Positions 7,716 through 14,980 are shown, counted from the first letter of the stretch. The stretch: 64,000 bases of DNA from Gracilimonas sp017641085 (GCF_046115515.1 NZ_CP175953.1), one strand, 5' to 3'. Notes: generated from the sequence alone by a model not told the origin. Program-made: numbers and translations.

Positions 7716-8270
7716 TTATTTATCCGACCAGGAAAATGAATACCAATTGCGGTACCAGCCTCTATCTACAGACCACCTTCCACCCCCTTTGATGATCAGA
7801 AAAAAGCTTCCCAGCCACATGGCAAAATCGGTACGCATCTCGTGAGCCATACTCCAAAAACCATACACTTCAAGGTCTCTGAGAACAAAAGGGCCAAAGG
7901 TTTCCCCAAATCCAATCGGTATTTTTGTCACAATAATCGCAACACTCATTATGGTGATTGTAGATAATGCTCCAATTCGCGTAAGCATTCCCATTAAAAT
8001 CATGATGCCGGCTAATAATTCCAGAAAGCCGACAAAATTTCCAAAAAACTCAGGAATTGGAAATCCAATATTTTCAAACCTTCCTACACCTCTTGTCATA
8101 GGATAGATAAATTTTTGGACTCCTTCTGAAAGGAAAACTCCTCCTACCATTAGGCGTATAAGTAGTGTTGTTTTTGCGGCATCGGTCTGCAATATTCGTC
8201 GCATGATCTGTGTTCTATTAGTAAATAAATAGTTATTCATATAAATTTCACGGGCAATATATATATTCAC
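7716..8270 (-). CDS. DoxX-family membrane protein
   Basis: This is a four-helix inner-membrane protein with DoxX features: a first helix with LLIRLMVGGVFLSEGVQKF, then a GRFENIGFPIPEFFGNFVG loop and a helix LLAGIMILMGMLTRIGAL. The DoxX family is loosely linked to redox and sulfur metabolism. Several in-frame starts exist (8270, 8240, 8204). None has a good ribosome site, and family alignment favours a start near 8204 (MRRILQTD). The gene is divergent from 8293 with only a short shared upstream region. Its link to the potassium genes is unclear. Confidence 0.8.
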   Translation of the reverse strand: MNIYIAREIYMNNYLFTNRTQIMRRILQTDAAKTTLLIRLMVGGVFLSEGVQKFIYPMTRGVGRFENIGFPIPEFFGNFVGFLELLAGIMILMGMLTRIGALSTITIMSVAIIVTKIPIGFGETFGPFVLRDLEVYGFWSMAHEMRTDFAMWLGSFFLIIKGGGRWSVDRGWYRNWYSFSWSDK

Positions 8271-8292
8271 AGATAACTAAACGGGAAACATC

Positions 8293-8553
8293 ATGGAATT
8301 CTTAGGATCATACCGCGGAGCTGCCCTTTATAAAGTCCTTGATGAACTTGACTTGCCAGAGGATGAAGTTTTAACTAAACGAGTCCGTTCTGAGGGAATA
8401 CACCCCAACAGTGAAAATTTCAAAATAGATTTTTTTGGAGACGGTGAAAACTGGAAAGACGCAGAGCGGAAAGTTGTTCATCAAATAGATCAATATTTGG
8501 ATGAACATGATTTAAATGAATTTGACTTTGACAAGTTAGATCTGAAAACATAA
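8293..8553 (+). CDS. Small acidic protein, paralogue of 2598-2849
   Basis: This is an 86-residue very acidic soluble protein of unknown family. The N-terminal MEFLGSYRGAALYK and C-terminal QIDQYLDEHDLNEFDFD line up with the protein at 2598-2849 (MKYLEVYKG..., KIDDYLQSHHLDRLES). Both carry an N-terminal barrel-like part and a helical C terminus. GGGAAAC lies before the ATG. It is divergent from the DoxX gene and followed by the TIR-domain gene at 8589. The function is unknown. Confidence 0.6.
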   Translation: MEFLGSYRGAALYKVLDELDLPEDEVLTKRVRSEGIHPNSENFKIDFFGDGENWKDAERKVVHQIDQYLDEHDLNEFDFDKLDLKT

Positions 8554-8588
8554 CTGACAAATCAGAACTATTAGTACTTTTAAAATAC

Positions 8589-9026
8589 ATGGATGATTTT
8601 TTGGTTATTTATCACAGTGAGGACCGTCAGTATGCGAACCAAATTTATCAATGGTTATTAGATTCTGAGTTTCACGCAAGTATTAGCTCACCGGTTTTTG
8701 ATAATGATCAGCCATTCGAGGGAATAATGGAGGAGGCCTCACAAAAAGCAGTTCGTGTAATTGCACTATTCTCATCGAAATTTATAAATCAACTTATCAA
8801 AGAAGAAAACTGGAAAGAGGCTATTACAAACAACCCCAGCCGAGACTTTATTTTCACTATTCCAGTACTTATTGAACCCTTCAATTTGAAAATATTAGAG
8901 GTTCAAAAAGTATTTATTGATCTCAGCGATTTAGAGATGAATAAGGCCAAGATTCCATTACTTTTTGCTCTTAGGAACCTTTTGAATAGTACTTCTGAGT
9001 CTGACAGAATTAAGACATTTCTTTAA
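8589..9026 (+). CDS. TIR-domain protein (short)
   Basis: This 145-residue protein is almost entirely one TIR-like domain. It starts FLVIYHSEDRQYANQIYQWL (strand A and helix A). It continues with a BB-loop-like ISSPVFDNDQPFEG, then RVIALFSSKFIN, NWKEAI and FIFTIPVLIE (later strands). The glutamate in NWKEAI is in the place of the catalytic acid of NAD-cleaving TIR domains, judged by eye. No effector or sensor domain is attached. It is convergent with the integrase gene at 9035, nine bases away. TIR proteins beside integrases are often anti-phage modules, but a partner (SIR2, STING, Thoeris-like) is not visible, so a defence role is only possible. Confidence 0.6.
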   Translation: MDDFLVIYHSEDRQYANQIYQWLLDSEFHASISSPVFDNDQPFEGIMEEASQKAVRVIALFSSKFINQLIKEENWKEAITNNPSRDFIFTIPVLIEPFNLKILEVQKVFIDLSDLEMNKAKIPLLFALRNLLNSTSESDRIKTFL

Positions 9027-9034
9027 ATGAACTA

Positions 9035-10213
9035 CTAATAATTAAGTGTATTCATTTTTTCTTTCAATCTTTTCACAGTTAGATGGGTATATTTTTCAGT
9101 CACTTTTTGACTGGAATGTCCAGCCATATAACTTGCCTCAGCTGTATGGAAACCTCTCTCAATCCAGGTAGTAACTGCTTGATGTCTCATTCCATGTAAA
9201 GTACGTGAGGTTGGTATTCCAGCTTCTTTGCAGTAACGCTTAAATTCCCGATACACTCTCATTCCACGAACCGGTTGACCTTTTGTATTTCCCCCAGTAT
9301 AGATAAACACAAAGTCACTGGGGCTTATCTTTCCACGAATCTTTAAATACGAATCCAGTTCCTTTTTCAATTCATTAATTATGGGAATCAGCCGTTCTTT
9401 TCGGCCTTTGGTAGGTGGTAGTGATATATAGCTTAGCTCACCTTCTTCATAAATCAGGTTTTCACCCTTCAAACCGGAGTAGGATAATTCTGGATCATAA
9501 GCCGCTTCATGTTTTCGGAGTCCACCATAGAAGTACAATGCTACAATAGGTTTAAACCAGTGCTGAACCAAATTAGGGTCGAATTCGGGTAAGTCTTTCT
9601 TGCGCTCTAATTCTTCATCGAATTTCTTAAAAAGAATTCCAAGTTCTTCCTCAGAAATCATTTTAGGCCGGGTATTTTCGCGAATTCTCGGTAGATCCTG
9701 TTTCAGCGTACGAAAGTAGTCCTTCTCCACAATGTTCTTTTTCAGTAGGAACTTCCACCATGATCTGAAGTGCCGGAAATAGTAGTGCCTTGTAGCAGAG
9801 GTAATTCCTTTTTTGAATATGACATTCTCAAAATGGTAGCTTAAAACATTGGTTGGGTGTACACCCGATAACTCATTTAATTCCACAAAATGATCTAAAG
9901 CTCTCTGGTAGGCTCCGATGGTTGCCGGAGAGAGGTGGCTTTTTGATTTATAGAATAATTCAATGGATTCGCTAACCGTGTTGGAGTCAGTTGTATCATC
10001 ACTGGTGTTTCTTTGCAAAACCTTTTTGGGATTAAATCCTTTGGAGAAGGGATTGATCTTGCCTAACGATTCCAGTTTTTCGAGTTCAGTAATCATTTTC
10101 TGAGCAACGTCCTTGTGTCGGGTGCCCAATGATTTTCGAACATTCTTTTTACCCAGTTCTTCGGAGTAAAAATTTACATAGTAGTATTTACCGCGCTTGA
10201 TTAGAAATGCCAT
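9035..10213 (-). CDS. Tyrosine recombinase/integrase
   Basis: This 392-residue site-specific recombinase has an N-terminal Arm-like domain (1-80, GKYYYVNFYSEELGKKNVRK), a SAM-like core-binding domain (about 95-175) and a catalytic domain. Catalytic residues seen are Arg near 231 (GGLRKHEA), His-x-x-Arg near 341 (HGMRH), His in MAGHSS and Tyr near 374 (EKYTHL). It appears intact. It is transcribed away from the tRNA-Ile2 gene at 10441-10514, and its promoter region holds a 12-bp tandem repeat and palindromes that may be arm or operator sites. It is typical of integrative elements that use tRNA genes, but no duplicated tRNA end was found on its left side. Confidence 0.95.
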   Translation of the reverse strand: MAFLIKRGKYYYVNFYSEELGKKNVRKSLGTRHKDVAQKMITELEKLESLGKINPFSKGFNPKKVLQRNTSDDTTDSNTVSESIELFYKSKSHLSPATIGAYQRALDHFVELNELSGVHPTNVLSYHFENVIFKKGITSATRHYYFRHFRSWWKFLLKKNIVEKDYFRTLKQDLPRIRENTRPKMISEEELGILFKKFDEELERKKDLPEFDPNLVQHWFKPIVALYFYGGLRKHEAAYDPELSYSGLKGENLIYEEGELSYISLPPTKGRKERLIPIINELKKELDSYLKIRGKISPSDFVFIYTGGNTKGQPVRGMRVYREFKRYCKEAGIPTSRTLHGMRHQAVTTWIERGFHTAEASYMAGHSSQKVTEKYTHLTVKRLKEKMNTLNY

Positions 10214-10290
10214 AGTAGGAGCCTTCTGAATTAAAGTTCGGTAAGCGAACTCTAAATTCAGCAGCCTTTGCGAACGGCCATTCCAAAATT

Positions 10291-10314
10291 GTACATAGTA
10301 GTGTACATAGTAGT
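10291..10314. repeat. Tandem 12-bp direct repeat before the integrase
   Basis: GTACATAGTAGT occurs twice in direct tandem, 78 bases before the integrase start. It could be an integrase arm-type site or an excisionase/repressor site; no function is proven. Confidence 0.5.
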
Positions 10315-10331
10315 TGGGAATGTAGGGGAAT

Positions 10332-10347
10332 GAAAGTGTTCACTTTC
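10332..10347. repeat. Short palindrome in the integrase promoter region
   Basis: GAAAGTG-TT-CACTTTC is a perfect 7-bp dyad with a 2-base spacer, between the tandem repeat and the first TTACTTA palindrome. It is a candidate protein-binding site. Confidence 0.4.
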
Positions 10348-10363
10348 GTTCCTTTGCGTTCGC

Positions 10364-10380
10364 TTACTTAGTGTAAGTAA
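10364..10380. promoter_or_regulatory. Palindromic operator candidate O1 (integrase side)
   Basis: TTACTTA-GTG-TAAGTAA is a perfect 7-bp dyad. Related dyads occur at 10684-10699 and 11177-11194. The three flank the integrase, the tRNA and the repressor gene, as expected for sites of the CI-like protein at 10731-11117. Confidence 0.5.
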
Positions 10381-10407
10381 TTAGGCTTTTTTTTGGCTTA
10401 GAAGGGA

Positions 10408-10435
10408 ATTGAGAGGGTTTTTACACCCTCTCAAT
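10408..10435. terminator. Hairpin downstream of the tRNA gene
   Basis: ATTGAGAGGGT / ACCCTCTCAAT form a perfect 11-bp stem with a 6-base loop, six bases past the tRNA 3' end. It is terminator-like for the minus-strand tRNA, although no T-run follows directly. Confidence 0.5.
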
Positions 10436-10440
10436 AATTG

Positions 10441-10514
10441 TGGGCCCGGCAGGACTTGAACCTGCGACCAATCGATTATGAGTCGACTGCTCTAACCAAC
10501 TGAGCTACGGGCCC
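10441..10514 (-). tRNA. tRNA with CAU anticodon, probably tRNA-Ile2 (lysidine type)
   Basis: The minus strand folds as a complete 74-base tRNA. The acceptor stem is GGGCCCG/CGGGCCC with discriminator A, the D arm contains AGCTCAGTTGGTTAGAGC, the anticodon loop is CTCATAA (CAU), and the T arm contains GGTTCAAGTCC. CCA is not encoded. The anticodon stem and variable region (GTCGACTCATAATCGAT, TGGTCGC) resemble tRNA-Ile2 of E. coli, whose C34 is modified to lysidine, more than elongator or initiator tRNA-Met. It lies beside an integrase gene, a common integration target. Confidence 0.92.
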
Positions 10515-10569
10515 TTTTGTTAATTAAACGACGATTTACCCAAAAAATGCCTTGAACTTGAAAGCTCAT

Positions 10570-10607
10570 GTACACCAAGACGTACACCAAAGAAATTTTG
10601 TACACCA
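10570..10607. repeat. Three copies of GTACACCA
   Basis: GTACACCA occurs at 10570, 10582 and 10600, between the tRNA and the repressor gene. The spacing is 12 and 18 bases. They may be binding sites of a recombination or regulatory protein. Confidence 0.4.
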
Positions 10608-10683
10608 TTGCTACCCAGTTTTTGGCAGCTGGCGTTAATTTTTTCAATTGTGTAGATGATGTTAGGCATTCCTCGAAAGTCGC

Positions 10684-10699
10684 TTACTTAGGGAAGTAA
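10684..10699. promoter_or_regulatory. Palindromic operator candidate O2
   Basis: TTACTT-AGGG-AAGTAA, in the sequence context CGCTTACTTAG shared with O1. It lies 31 bases past the stop of the repressor gene. It appears as a one-base-deleted form of O1. Confidence 0.45.
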
Positions 10700-10730
10700 A
10701 TATAGGGATTATTCTCAGCTCAATTCAAAA

Positions 10731-11117
10731 TTAATTCCCTCTATTTTTAAGAAAATCAGTAAGCGTCTCAGCTAACTTTATTTGAATATCAGAAGCTTCC
10801 TTTTTGCCTTCTTCAGATTCATCGAATTGATAGTCTAAAATTTCTTTAAGTGCTAATTCAGCTCGTTCTTTTTTTGACAAATTCTTGACACTCTCCTCAA
10901 AAGGTTTTCCCTCACCTGTAAGCAGCCAAGTTCCATTACAACCGGAACCAATAACGATTCGGGCAAGCACTTCGGAACCAGGTTTTTTTATCCTTCCACT
11001 CTTCAAATCAGTAATTAACGAATAGTTGGAAATACCACATTTGTCTAAAAATTCTTTTGCAGAATTATATCTATTGCTAATTAAAATAATTCTTTCAGCG
11101 ATCGGGTTTTTACTCAT
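10731..11117 (-). CDS. CI-like phage/element repressor (helix-turn-helix)
   Basis: This is a 128-residue protein with an N-terminal helix-turn-helix of the bacteriophage CI type (RYNSAKEFLDKCGISNYSLI, then LKSGRIKKPGSEVLARI). The segment GSGCNGTWLLTGEGKPF is characteristic of CI-type repressors in Bacteroidota elements. The C-terminal half is charged and helical (RAELALKEIL, IQIKLAETLTDFLKN) and has no LexA/CI peptidase domain, so a protease-cleavage switch is unlikely. The divergent gene at 11214 and palindromes at 11177-11194, 10684-10699 and 10364-10380 give a lysogeny-like control layout. Confidence 0.78.
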   Translation of the reverse strand: MSKNPIAERIILISNRYNSAKEFLDKCGISNYSLITDLKSGRIKKPGSEVLARIVIGSGCNGTWLLTGEGKPFEESVKNLSKKERAELALKEILDYQFDESEEGKKEASDIQIKLAETLTDFLKNRGN

Positions 11118-11176
11118 TTTGCTTGACTTGTATTAAACTCGAAGTGTAACTTATCGTTAATTAACTAAAATTCATT

Positions 11177-11194
11177 TACTTACAAAAGTAAGTA
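11177..11194. promoter_or_regulatory. Palindromic operator candidate O3 (divergent promoter)
   Basis: TACTTAC-AAAA-GTAAGTA is a perfect 7-bp dyad, 20 bases before the plus-strand gene at 11214 and 60 bases from the repressor start. It is related to O1 and O2. A second dyad, GTTAATTAAC, lies at 11157-11166. Confidence 0.5.
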
Positions 11195-11213
11195 GATAAA
11201 ATAATATACCCCC

Positions 11214-11474
11214 ATGTCTAATCAAATAACAGAAACTCATTATAAATTGAAGATAGCGCTGTTGGTTAGGAGAGTTGGCATCAAAGAATTCGCCAATAAC
11301 TTAAGGAAACCGGATGGTAAGATCGGGATCTCACACCAAGCACTTATAAGAGTGGCACAAGACAAAGAAAAAACTCCCTGGATCAAAAATGTGATCCATA
11401 AAACAATCAAAGAAACCAGTAAAGATTACCCAAACATTTGGGAGGAATTATTTAAAAGAAATGACACAAACTAA
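11214..11474 (+). CDS. Small DNA-binding-like protein of the integrative element
   Basis: This is an 86-residue basic protein, transcribed divergently from the CI-like repressor. Its N-terminal half (KIALLVRRVGIKEFANNL, then GISHQALIRVAQ) has the spacing of a helix-turn-helix, and the C-terminal half is helical and charged. By position it is the Cro/CII-type early gene. Its last 14 bases overlap the next gene (11461). No precise family is recognised. Confidence 0.55.
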   Translation: MSNQITETHYKLKIALLVRRVGIKEFANNLRKPDGKIGISHQALIRVAQDKEKTPWIKNVIHKTIKETSKDYPNIWEELFKRNDTN

Positions 11475-11715
11475 ACAACAGCAATTATTTAAAGTATTAA
11501 GTGGCATTGAAAGCCAACTTGAACATGTTAGGTTTTTAATAAATGACTCAGTCCCATCTAGTGATTGGATTGATACCAAAGAATTTTCAAATAGATCTAC
11601 CCTAAATAATAAAACAGTAACCAATTATGTGGGTAAGGGAGTTATTAAGAAGGCTAAAAAAATTAATGGAAGATATCTCATTCATGTTTCGGAGCTGGAA
11701 TATTGGAGCAAGTAG
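11461..11715 (+). CDS. Helix-turn-helix (excisionase/MerR-like) small protein
   Basis: This is an 84-residue protein. The N-terminal half is a helix (QQLFKVLSGIESQLEHVRF). The C-terminal half is a winged-helix pattern, WIDTKEFSNRSTLNNKTVTNYV then GRYLIHVSELEYW, as in excisionase and MerR-type helix_turn_helix_17 proteins. It overlaps the upstream gene, so they are co-translated. It is likely an excisionase or control protein of the element containing the integrase at 9035-10213. No further element genes follow. The next 200 bases hold no supported gene. Confidence 0.62.
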   Translation: MTQTKQQQLFKVLSGIESQLEHVRFLINDSVPSSDWIDTKEFSNRSTLNNKTVTNYVGKGVIKKAKKINGRYLIHVSELEYWSK

Positions 11716-11918
11716 ATAGAATCTTCTCACCAGTCAATTCAAATGCAATTAACAGATTTAACATCTTAGGTCTTGCTGCCTTAATTGTATCCAGTCGTGA
11801 GTTGAAAAGTTTTTCAAAGCGCTTAGGCTAACAAAATCAGGGCTTAAAGACAACAAGTACCTTTGCAGAACCTTAACACTGACTATACCATAATATTTGA
11901 CCCGTTCGCTCTAATTCA

Positions 11919-11951
11919 TTTAAGCTTAATTTAAGCAAGGGTTCTTATAAT
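11919..11951 (+). promoter_or_regulatory. Metal-regulon promoter 1: TTTAAG direct repeat plus -10
   Basis: TTTAAG-CTTAA-TTTAAG (11919-11935) is followed after 10 bases by TATAAT (11946-11951). The repeat takes the place of a -35 box, as for promoters activated by OmpR-type regulators. It drives 12021 and the genes after it. The preceding stretch 11716-11918 holds nothing supported apart from a 42-codon frame without an ATG. Confidence 0.75.
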
Positions 11952-12020
11952 AAGATCAGTTGAAATATCAAATACCATAAAAGTGGCCCTTTAGTTTTTA
12001 TTAACCCAAAGTTCAATGCC

Positions 12021-12362
12021 ATGAAGCTGTTAAAAGTTTTGATCAGACCCATTTTGCTTGAAGAAATTAGTAAAGAATTACGACACCACGGGGTCGATTG
12101 TATGATGGTATTTAAAGGAGAGGGTACTGGTAAATATATTGACCCCACCAAAGAACATGGTTCTTTGGATTTTCCAGCGATGCATGCAGAACTGGTAAAG
12201 ATTGAAATTGCCGCTCACGACAAAGACGCCTCAAGAATTGCAAATATCATACAAAAGAAAGCTTCCACCGGAACTGAGGGTGATGGCATAATTTTTATTT
12301 CTTCAATTGACGAAGCTATTCGTATTAAAGATGGTACTAGAGGACCCGGTGTCTTTTTTTAA
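12021..12362 (+). CDS. PII-family signalling protein
   Basis: This is a 113-residue PII-like trimer protein. The B-loop TGTEGDGIIFI and the C-terminal IRIKDGTRGPGVFF match the nucleotide-binding parts of GlnB-type PII. The T-loop region (KGEGTGKYIDPTKEHG) differs and lacks the uridylylation tyrosine context, so this is not a nitrogen-sensing GlnB. It is the first gene of a unit with a Met-rich secreted protein and a DUF2933 protein under a metal-regulon promoter. A role in sensing nucleotide or metal state is inferred. A more remote PII-like protein is encoded at 44085-44402, next to the RND pump. Confidence 0.82.
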   Translation: MKLLKVLIRPILLEEISKELRHHGVDCMMVFKGEGTGKYIDPTKEHGSLDFPAMHAELVKIEIAAHDKDASRIANIIQKKASTGTEGDGIIFISSIDEAIRIKDGTRGPGVFF

Positions 12363-12408
12363 AAAGATATGTAATAACTAAAAACACAATATATAAACTA
12401 ACACTATC

Positions 12409-12888
12409 ATGAAAACACTTACACTTACACTTACGATTCTTCTTTTTTCTGCAGGAATGGGCTTTGCTCAACAGCAGGATATGAATCAAAAGAAACAACA
12501 GATGCAGGAAATGATGCAGGATTCTACCATGCGCTCGATGATGATGGATCATATGGCACAAAACCCCGAAATGCGTAAGCAGATGATGCAAAAAATGATG
12601 GGCTCTATGAAGATGGACAGCACCATGATGATGAGCAATATGCAGAAAATGATGGATAACCCTGAAATGAAAGAACGCATGCAAGCCCACATGAAGATGA
12701 TGCAGTCTATGATGCAGGATGGAGAAATGGACCACTCTAAAATGATGGAAATGATGGGCAACTCTTCCATGATGAAGATGCACATGATGTGCATGCAAAT
12801 GATGCAGGGTAATATGATGGATGGCGAGGGTATGATGAACAAAAGAGATGGTATGAAAAGTAGCGACCATCAAAAGCATCATAATTAA
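12409..12888 (+). CDS. Methionine-rich secreted protein, probable copper binding
   Basis: This is a 159-residue exported protein with a signal peptide (MKTLTLTLTILLFSAGMGFAQ) and a mature part built from repeats such as MQEMMQDSTMRSMMMDHMAQNP and PEMRKQMMQKMMG. About a third of the residues are Met, with scattered His and a His-rich end (DHQKHHN). Methionine clusters bind Cu(I) and Ag(I) in periplasmic proteins such as CusF/PcoE/CopK types. A close paralogue is encoded at 50558-51046 in the RND operon. The function is inferred from composition and from copper genes around it. The antisense frame is an artefact of the Met codons. Confidence 0.8.
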   Translation: MKTLTLTLTILLFSAGMGFAQQQDMNQKKQQMQEMMQDSTMRSMMMDHMAQNPEMRKQMMQKMMGSMKMDSTMMMSNMQKMMDNPEMKERMQAHMKMMQSMMQDGEMDHSKMMEMMGNSSMMKMHMMCMQMMQGNMMDGEGMMNKRDGMKSSDHQKHHN

Positions 12889-12991
12889 TCAAACTCAAAA
12901 GATAATCGGCCCATTACCGCCAGATATATAGAGTTTAGTTTAACATAATATTTTACCTAAGAAGTTAAACCCAAAAGCACTCTCTAATACA

Positions 12992-13174
12992 ATGTATAAG
13001 CACATTCTATGGATGATAATCGGGTGTGGGGCCGTATTTTTGTTTCTCTTCATTGCCCCGGCACTTGGTTTAAGTAAGGGAATAGCAACTGCATTAGCAA
13101 TTGTTGCCATGTTTGCCTGCCATATCCTGATGATCGGTCATCACCGAAAGGGCTCAGAACCACGGAGTCACTAA
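12992..13174 (+). CDS. DUF2933-like small membrane protein
   Basis: This 60-residue protein has two hydrophobic segments, residues 5-27 (WMIIGCGAVFLFLFIAPALGL) and 30-49, and ends HHRKGSEPRSH. The arrangement fits DUF2933, a family of tiny membrane proteins common in metal-resistance islands. It is the last gene of the unit started at 11919. Its function is unknown. Confidence 0.65.
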   Translation: MYKHILWMIIGCGAVFLFLFIAPALGLSKGIATALAIVAMFACHILMIGHHRKGSEPRSH

Positions 13175-13610
13175 TACTAGTTAGTGACTTTATGAAGCAA
13201 GTGAGTCAAAGAGGAGCATTCCAAACGCTCAGTAATACAATGGCACAAATGAATCAACGTTGATGTCTTTCCAGCAAAGAAATTTCGGTAGGGTGCGTAA
13301 TCTAAACACTCTTCCGAAATTCGTTGCAAAATGAACATCTATGCCAAAATACAGCCGTTTTATAATTTTACTCAGCTTTATAGTAATAGGGGGCAGAAAT
13401 CAGTAATAGTAAACGCGACCCAAGTAACTAAGTATTATGTAATGCTTGTCTGAATTGCTTCGATCTACAAATAATTAGTGGCCAAGAATTTTTACTCTTG
13501 CTGCTGTCCATTGACCTATTTTGATCCAGCCTATCCAATCATCTTTATAAGGGTAAAGTGACGGCCACCCTTATATATAGAAGCAATATAATTGCAAAAT
13601 CTCTTACCAG
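13175..13610. other. Intergenic region without a supported gene
   Basis: No frame with coding character was found. An inverted repeat TATAAGGGT/ACCCTTATA (13546-13554 and 13567-13575, 12-base loop) is the only structure noted. It has no T-run and is close to the next promoter. Confidence 0.5.
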
Positions 13611-13644
13611 TTTAAGCTTTATTTCAGCAATGCGTTTGTATGTT
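13611..13644 (+). promoter_or_regulatory. Metal-regulon promoter 2: direct repeat plus -10
   Basis: TTTAAG-CTTTA-TTTCAG (13611-13627) has one mismatch in the second half. It is followed after 11 bases by TATGTT (13639-13644). It precedes the small gene at 13687 and the M50 protease. Confidence 0.6.
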
Positions 13645-13686
13645 AAATTATGAACTTGAAATGTGAACCGGTTAACCCACTTTATT

Positions 13687-13818
13687 ATGGACACACTGAA
13701 AAATCTGATTCGCAATCTTGCTGATAAAGTTGACCGGCTTCTGGGCGGTGCGCAGCTTCAGGAAATTCCTGTAAGATTAGGCACTGAAAATCCTCCAGCT
13801 GCTCACATGCTAAGGTGA
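13687..13818 (+). CDS. 43-aa soluble mini-protein before the M50 protease
   Basis: This is an open frame of 43 codons starting MDTLKNLIRNLADKVDRLLGG, an amphipathic helix, followed by QLQEIPVRLGTENPP. It begins 43 bases after the -10 of promoter 2 and ends 49 bases before the M50 protease start, so it is likely the first cistron of the unit. No homologue is recognised. It could be a real small protein or a leader. Confidence 0.4.
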   Translation: MDTLKNLIRNLADKVDRLLGGAQLQEIPVRLGTENPPAAHMLR

Positions 13819-13867
13819 CTTGGATCATGTTCGACAGTTAACAACAAAAATTATAACGGTTATTGCC

Positions 13868-14941
13868 ATGAAATGGTCACTTTACATCGGAAAACCTGCC
13901 GGTATCAAGGTCTTTATTCACTGGACCTTCATCTTACTGGTCATTTGGCTCTCCTGGATGCATTTGCAACAGGGACACGGGCTTTTTGAAATATTAATCG
14001 GGCTGCTTTTCCTTGCTGCCCTGTTTGCATGCGTCACCCTCCACGAATTCGGCCACGCCCTGGCGGCACGAAGGTATGGCATCGGAACCCGGGATATCAA
14101 CCTGCTTCCCATCGGCGGGGTAGCCCGGCTGGAAAGCATGCCCGAAGATCCCAAAGAGGAACTGGTGGTAGCCATTGCCGGGCCGGCTGTTAATGTAGTA
14201 ATTGCAATCGGGTTGTACCTCATCATGTTGGTATTGGGGCAAAGCAATATGGAACTGAGCCATCACATAACCGGCGGTAATTTTTTGGCCGACCTGCTGG
14301 TGATCAATATTATTTTGGTTCTGTTTAACCTGATACCTGCTTTCCCGATGGACGGTGGGCGGGTGCTCCGGGCATTGCTGGCCTTCATAATGAAAAGAAG
14401 CAAGGCCACCCGTGTGGCCGCTTCGGTCGGGCAGCTGTTGGCTATTGGTTTTGTTCTTTTCGGCCTGTTTTATAATCCGTTTCTGCTTTTTATCGGAATT
14501 TTTGTTTTTCTCGGTGCCGGGACGGAAGCTAACCAAGTAGGATTGCAGGAATCCTTGCGGGAAGTAAAGGCCAAAGATCTGATAACGACCGATTTTCATG
14601 TACTCCCCCAAACAGCTTCCGTATCAATGGCGGCAGCCGCCTTTATGGAAAGCCGGGAACCCGAACTGGTTATAACCGATCATGAAGATCGCTTTGTGGG
14701 GCTCGTATCCTATGAGAGGATCATCGAGGAAATACAAAAGGGGCATTTTGACAATCCGGTGGTAACCCTGATTAAAGAAGAGGTACAAACCCTGGCCCCG
14801 GGAACACTTATCTACGAGTTAGCATCGAAGATTCAGCAATCAGGCCAGCGTGTTTTTCCAGTGCTGGATGATGGCCGGCTGGAAGGAGTCATATCCCACA
14901 CGGACCTGATTCACCTGCTGGAGCAAAATCAAGCCAATTAG
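13868..14941 (+). CDS. Site-2 protease-like M50 metallopeptidase with CBS domains
   Basis: This is a membrane zinc protease of the S2P/SpoIVFB type, about 358 residues. HEFGH near residue 58 is the zinc motif, GPAVNVVIAI lies in the second membrane part, and FPMDGGRVLRAL supplies the third ligand. Two CBS repeats follow (about 225-350, ending in HTDLIHLLEQ). I prefer the ATG at 13868 (MKWSLYIGKP), which matches family starts; a TTG in frame at 13820 is possible. It lies under a metal-regulon promoter, so it may process a regulator or membrane protein during metal stress. Its DNA is more G+C-rich than the flanking intergenic sequence. Confidence 0.9.
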   Translation: MKWSLYIGKPAGIKVFIHWTFILLVIWLSWMHLQQGHGLFEILIGLLFLAALFACVTLHEFGHALAARRYGIGTRDINLLPIGGVARLESMPEDPKEELVVAIAGPAVNVVIAIGLYLIMLVLGQSNMELSHHITGGNFLADLLVINIILVLFNLIPAFPMDGGRVLRALLAFIMKRSKATRVAASVGQLLAIGFVLFGLFYNPFLLFIGIFVFLGAGTEANQVGLQESLREVKAKDLITTDFHVLPQTASVSMAAAAFMESREPELVITDHEDRFVGLVSYERIIEEIQKGHFDNPVVTLIKEEVQTLAPGTLIYELASKIQQSGQRVFPVLDDGRLEGVISHTDLIHLLEQNQAN

Positions 14942-14980
14942 CCTCTGGACACAGGCATTTAATCAGATATATTTTCAATA

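Noticed and set aside
11704..11832. 42-codon frame after the excisionase-like gene
   Set aside because: It would need a TTG start inside the upstream gene and has no family likeness.
12337..12882. A His-rich antisense frame over the Met-rich gene
   Set aside because: It is the reverse complement of ATG-rich codons (CAT = His). The sense frame has a signal peptide and repeat logic.
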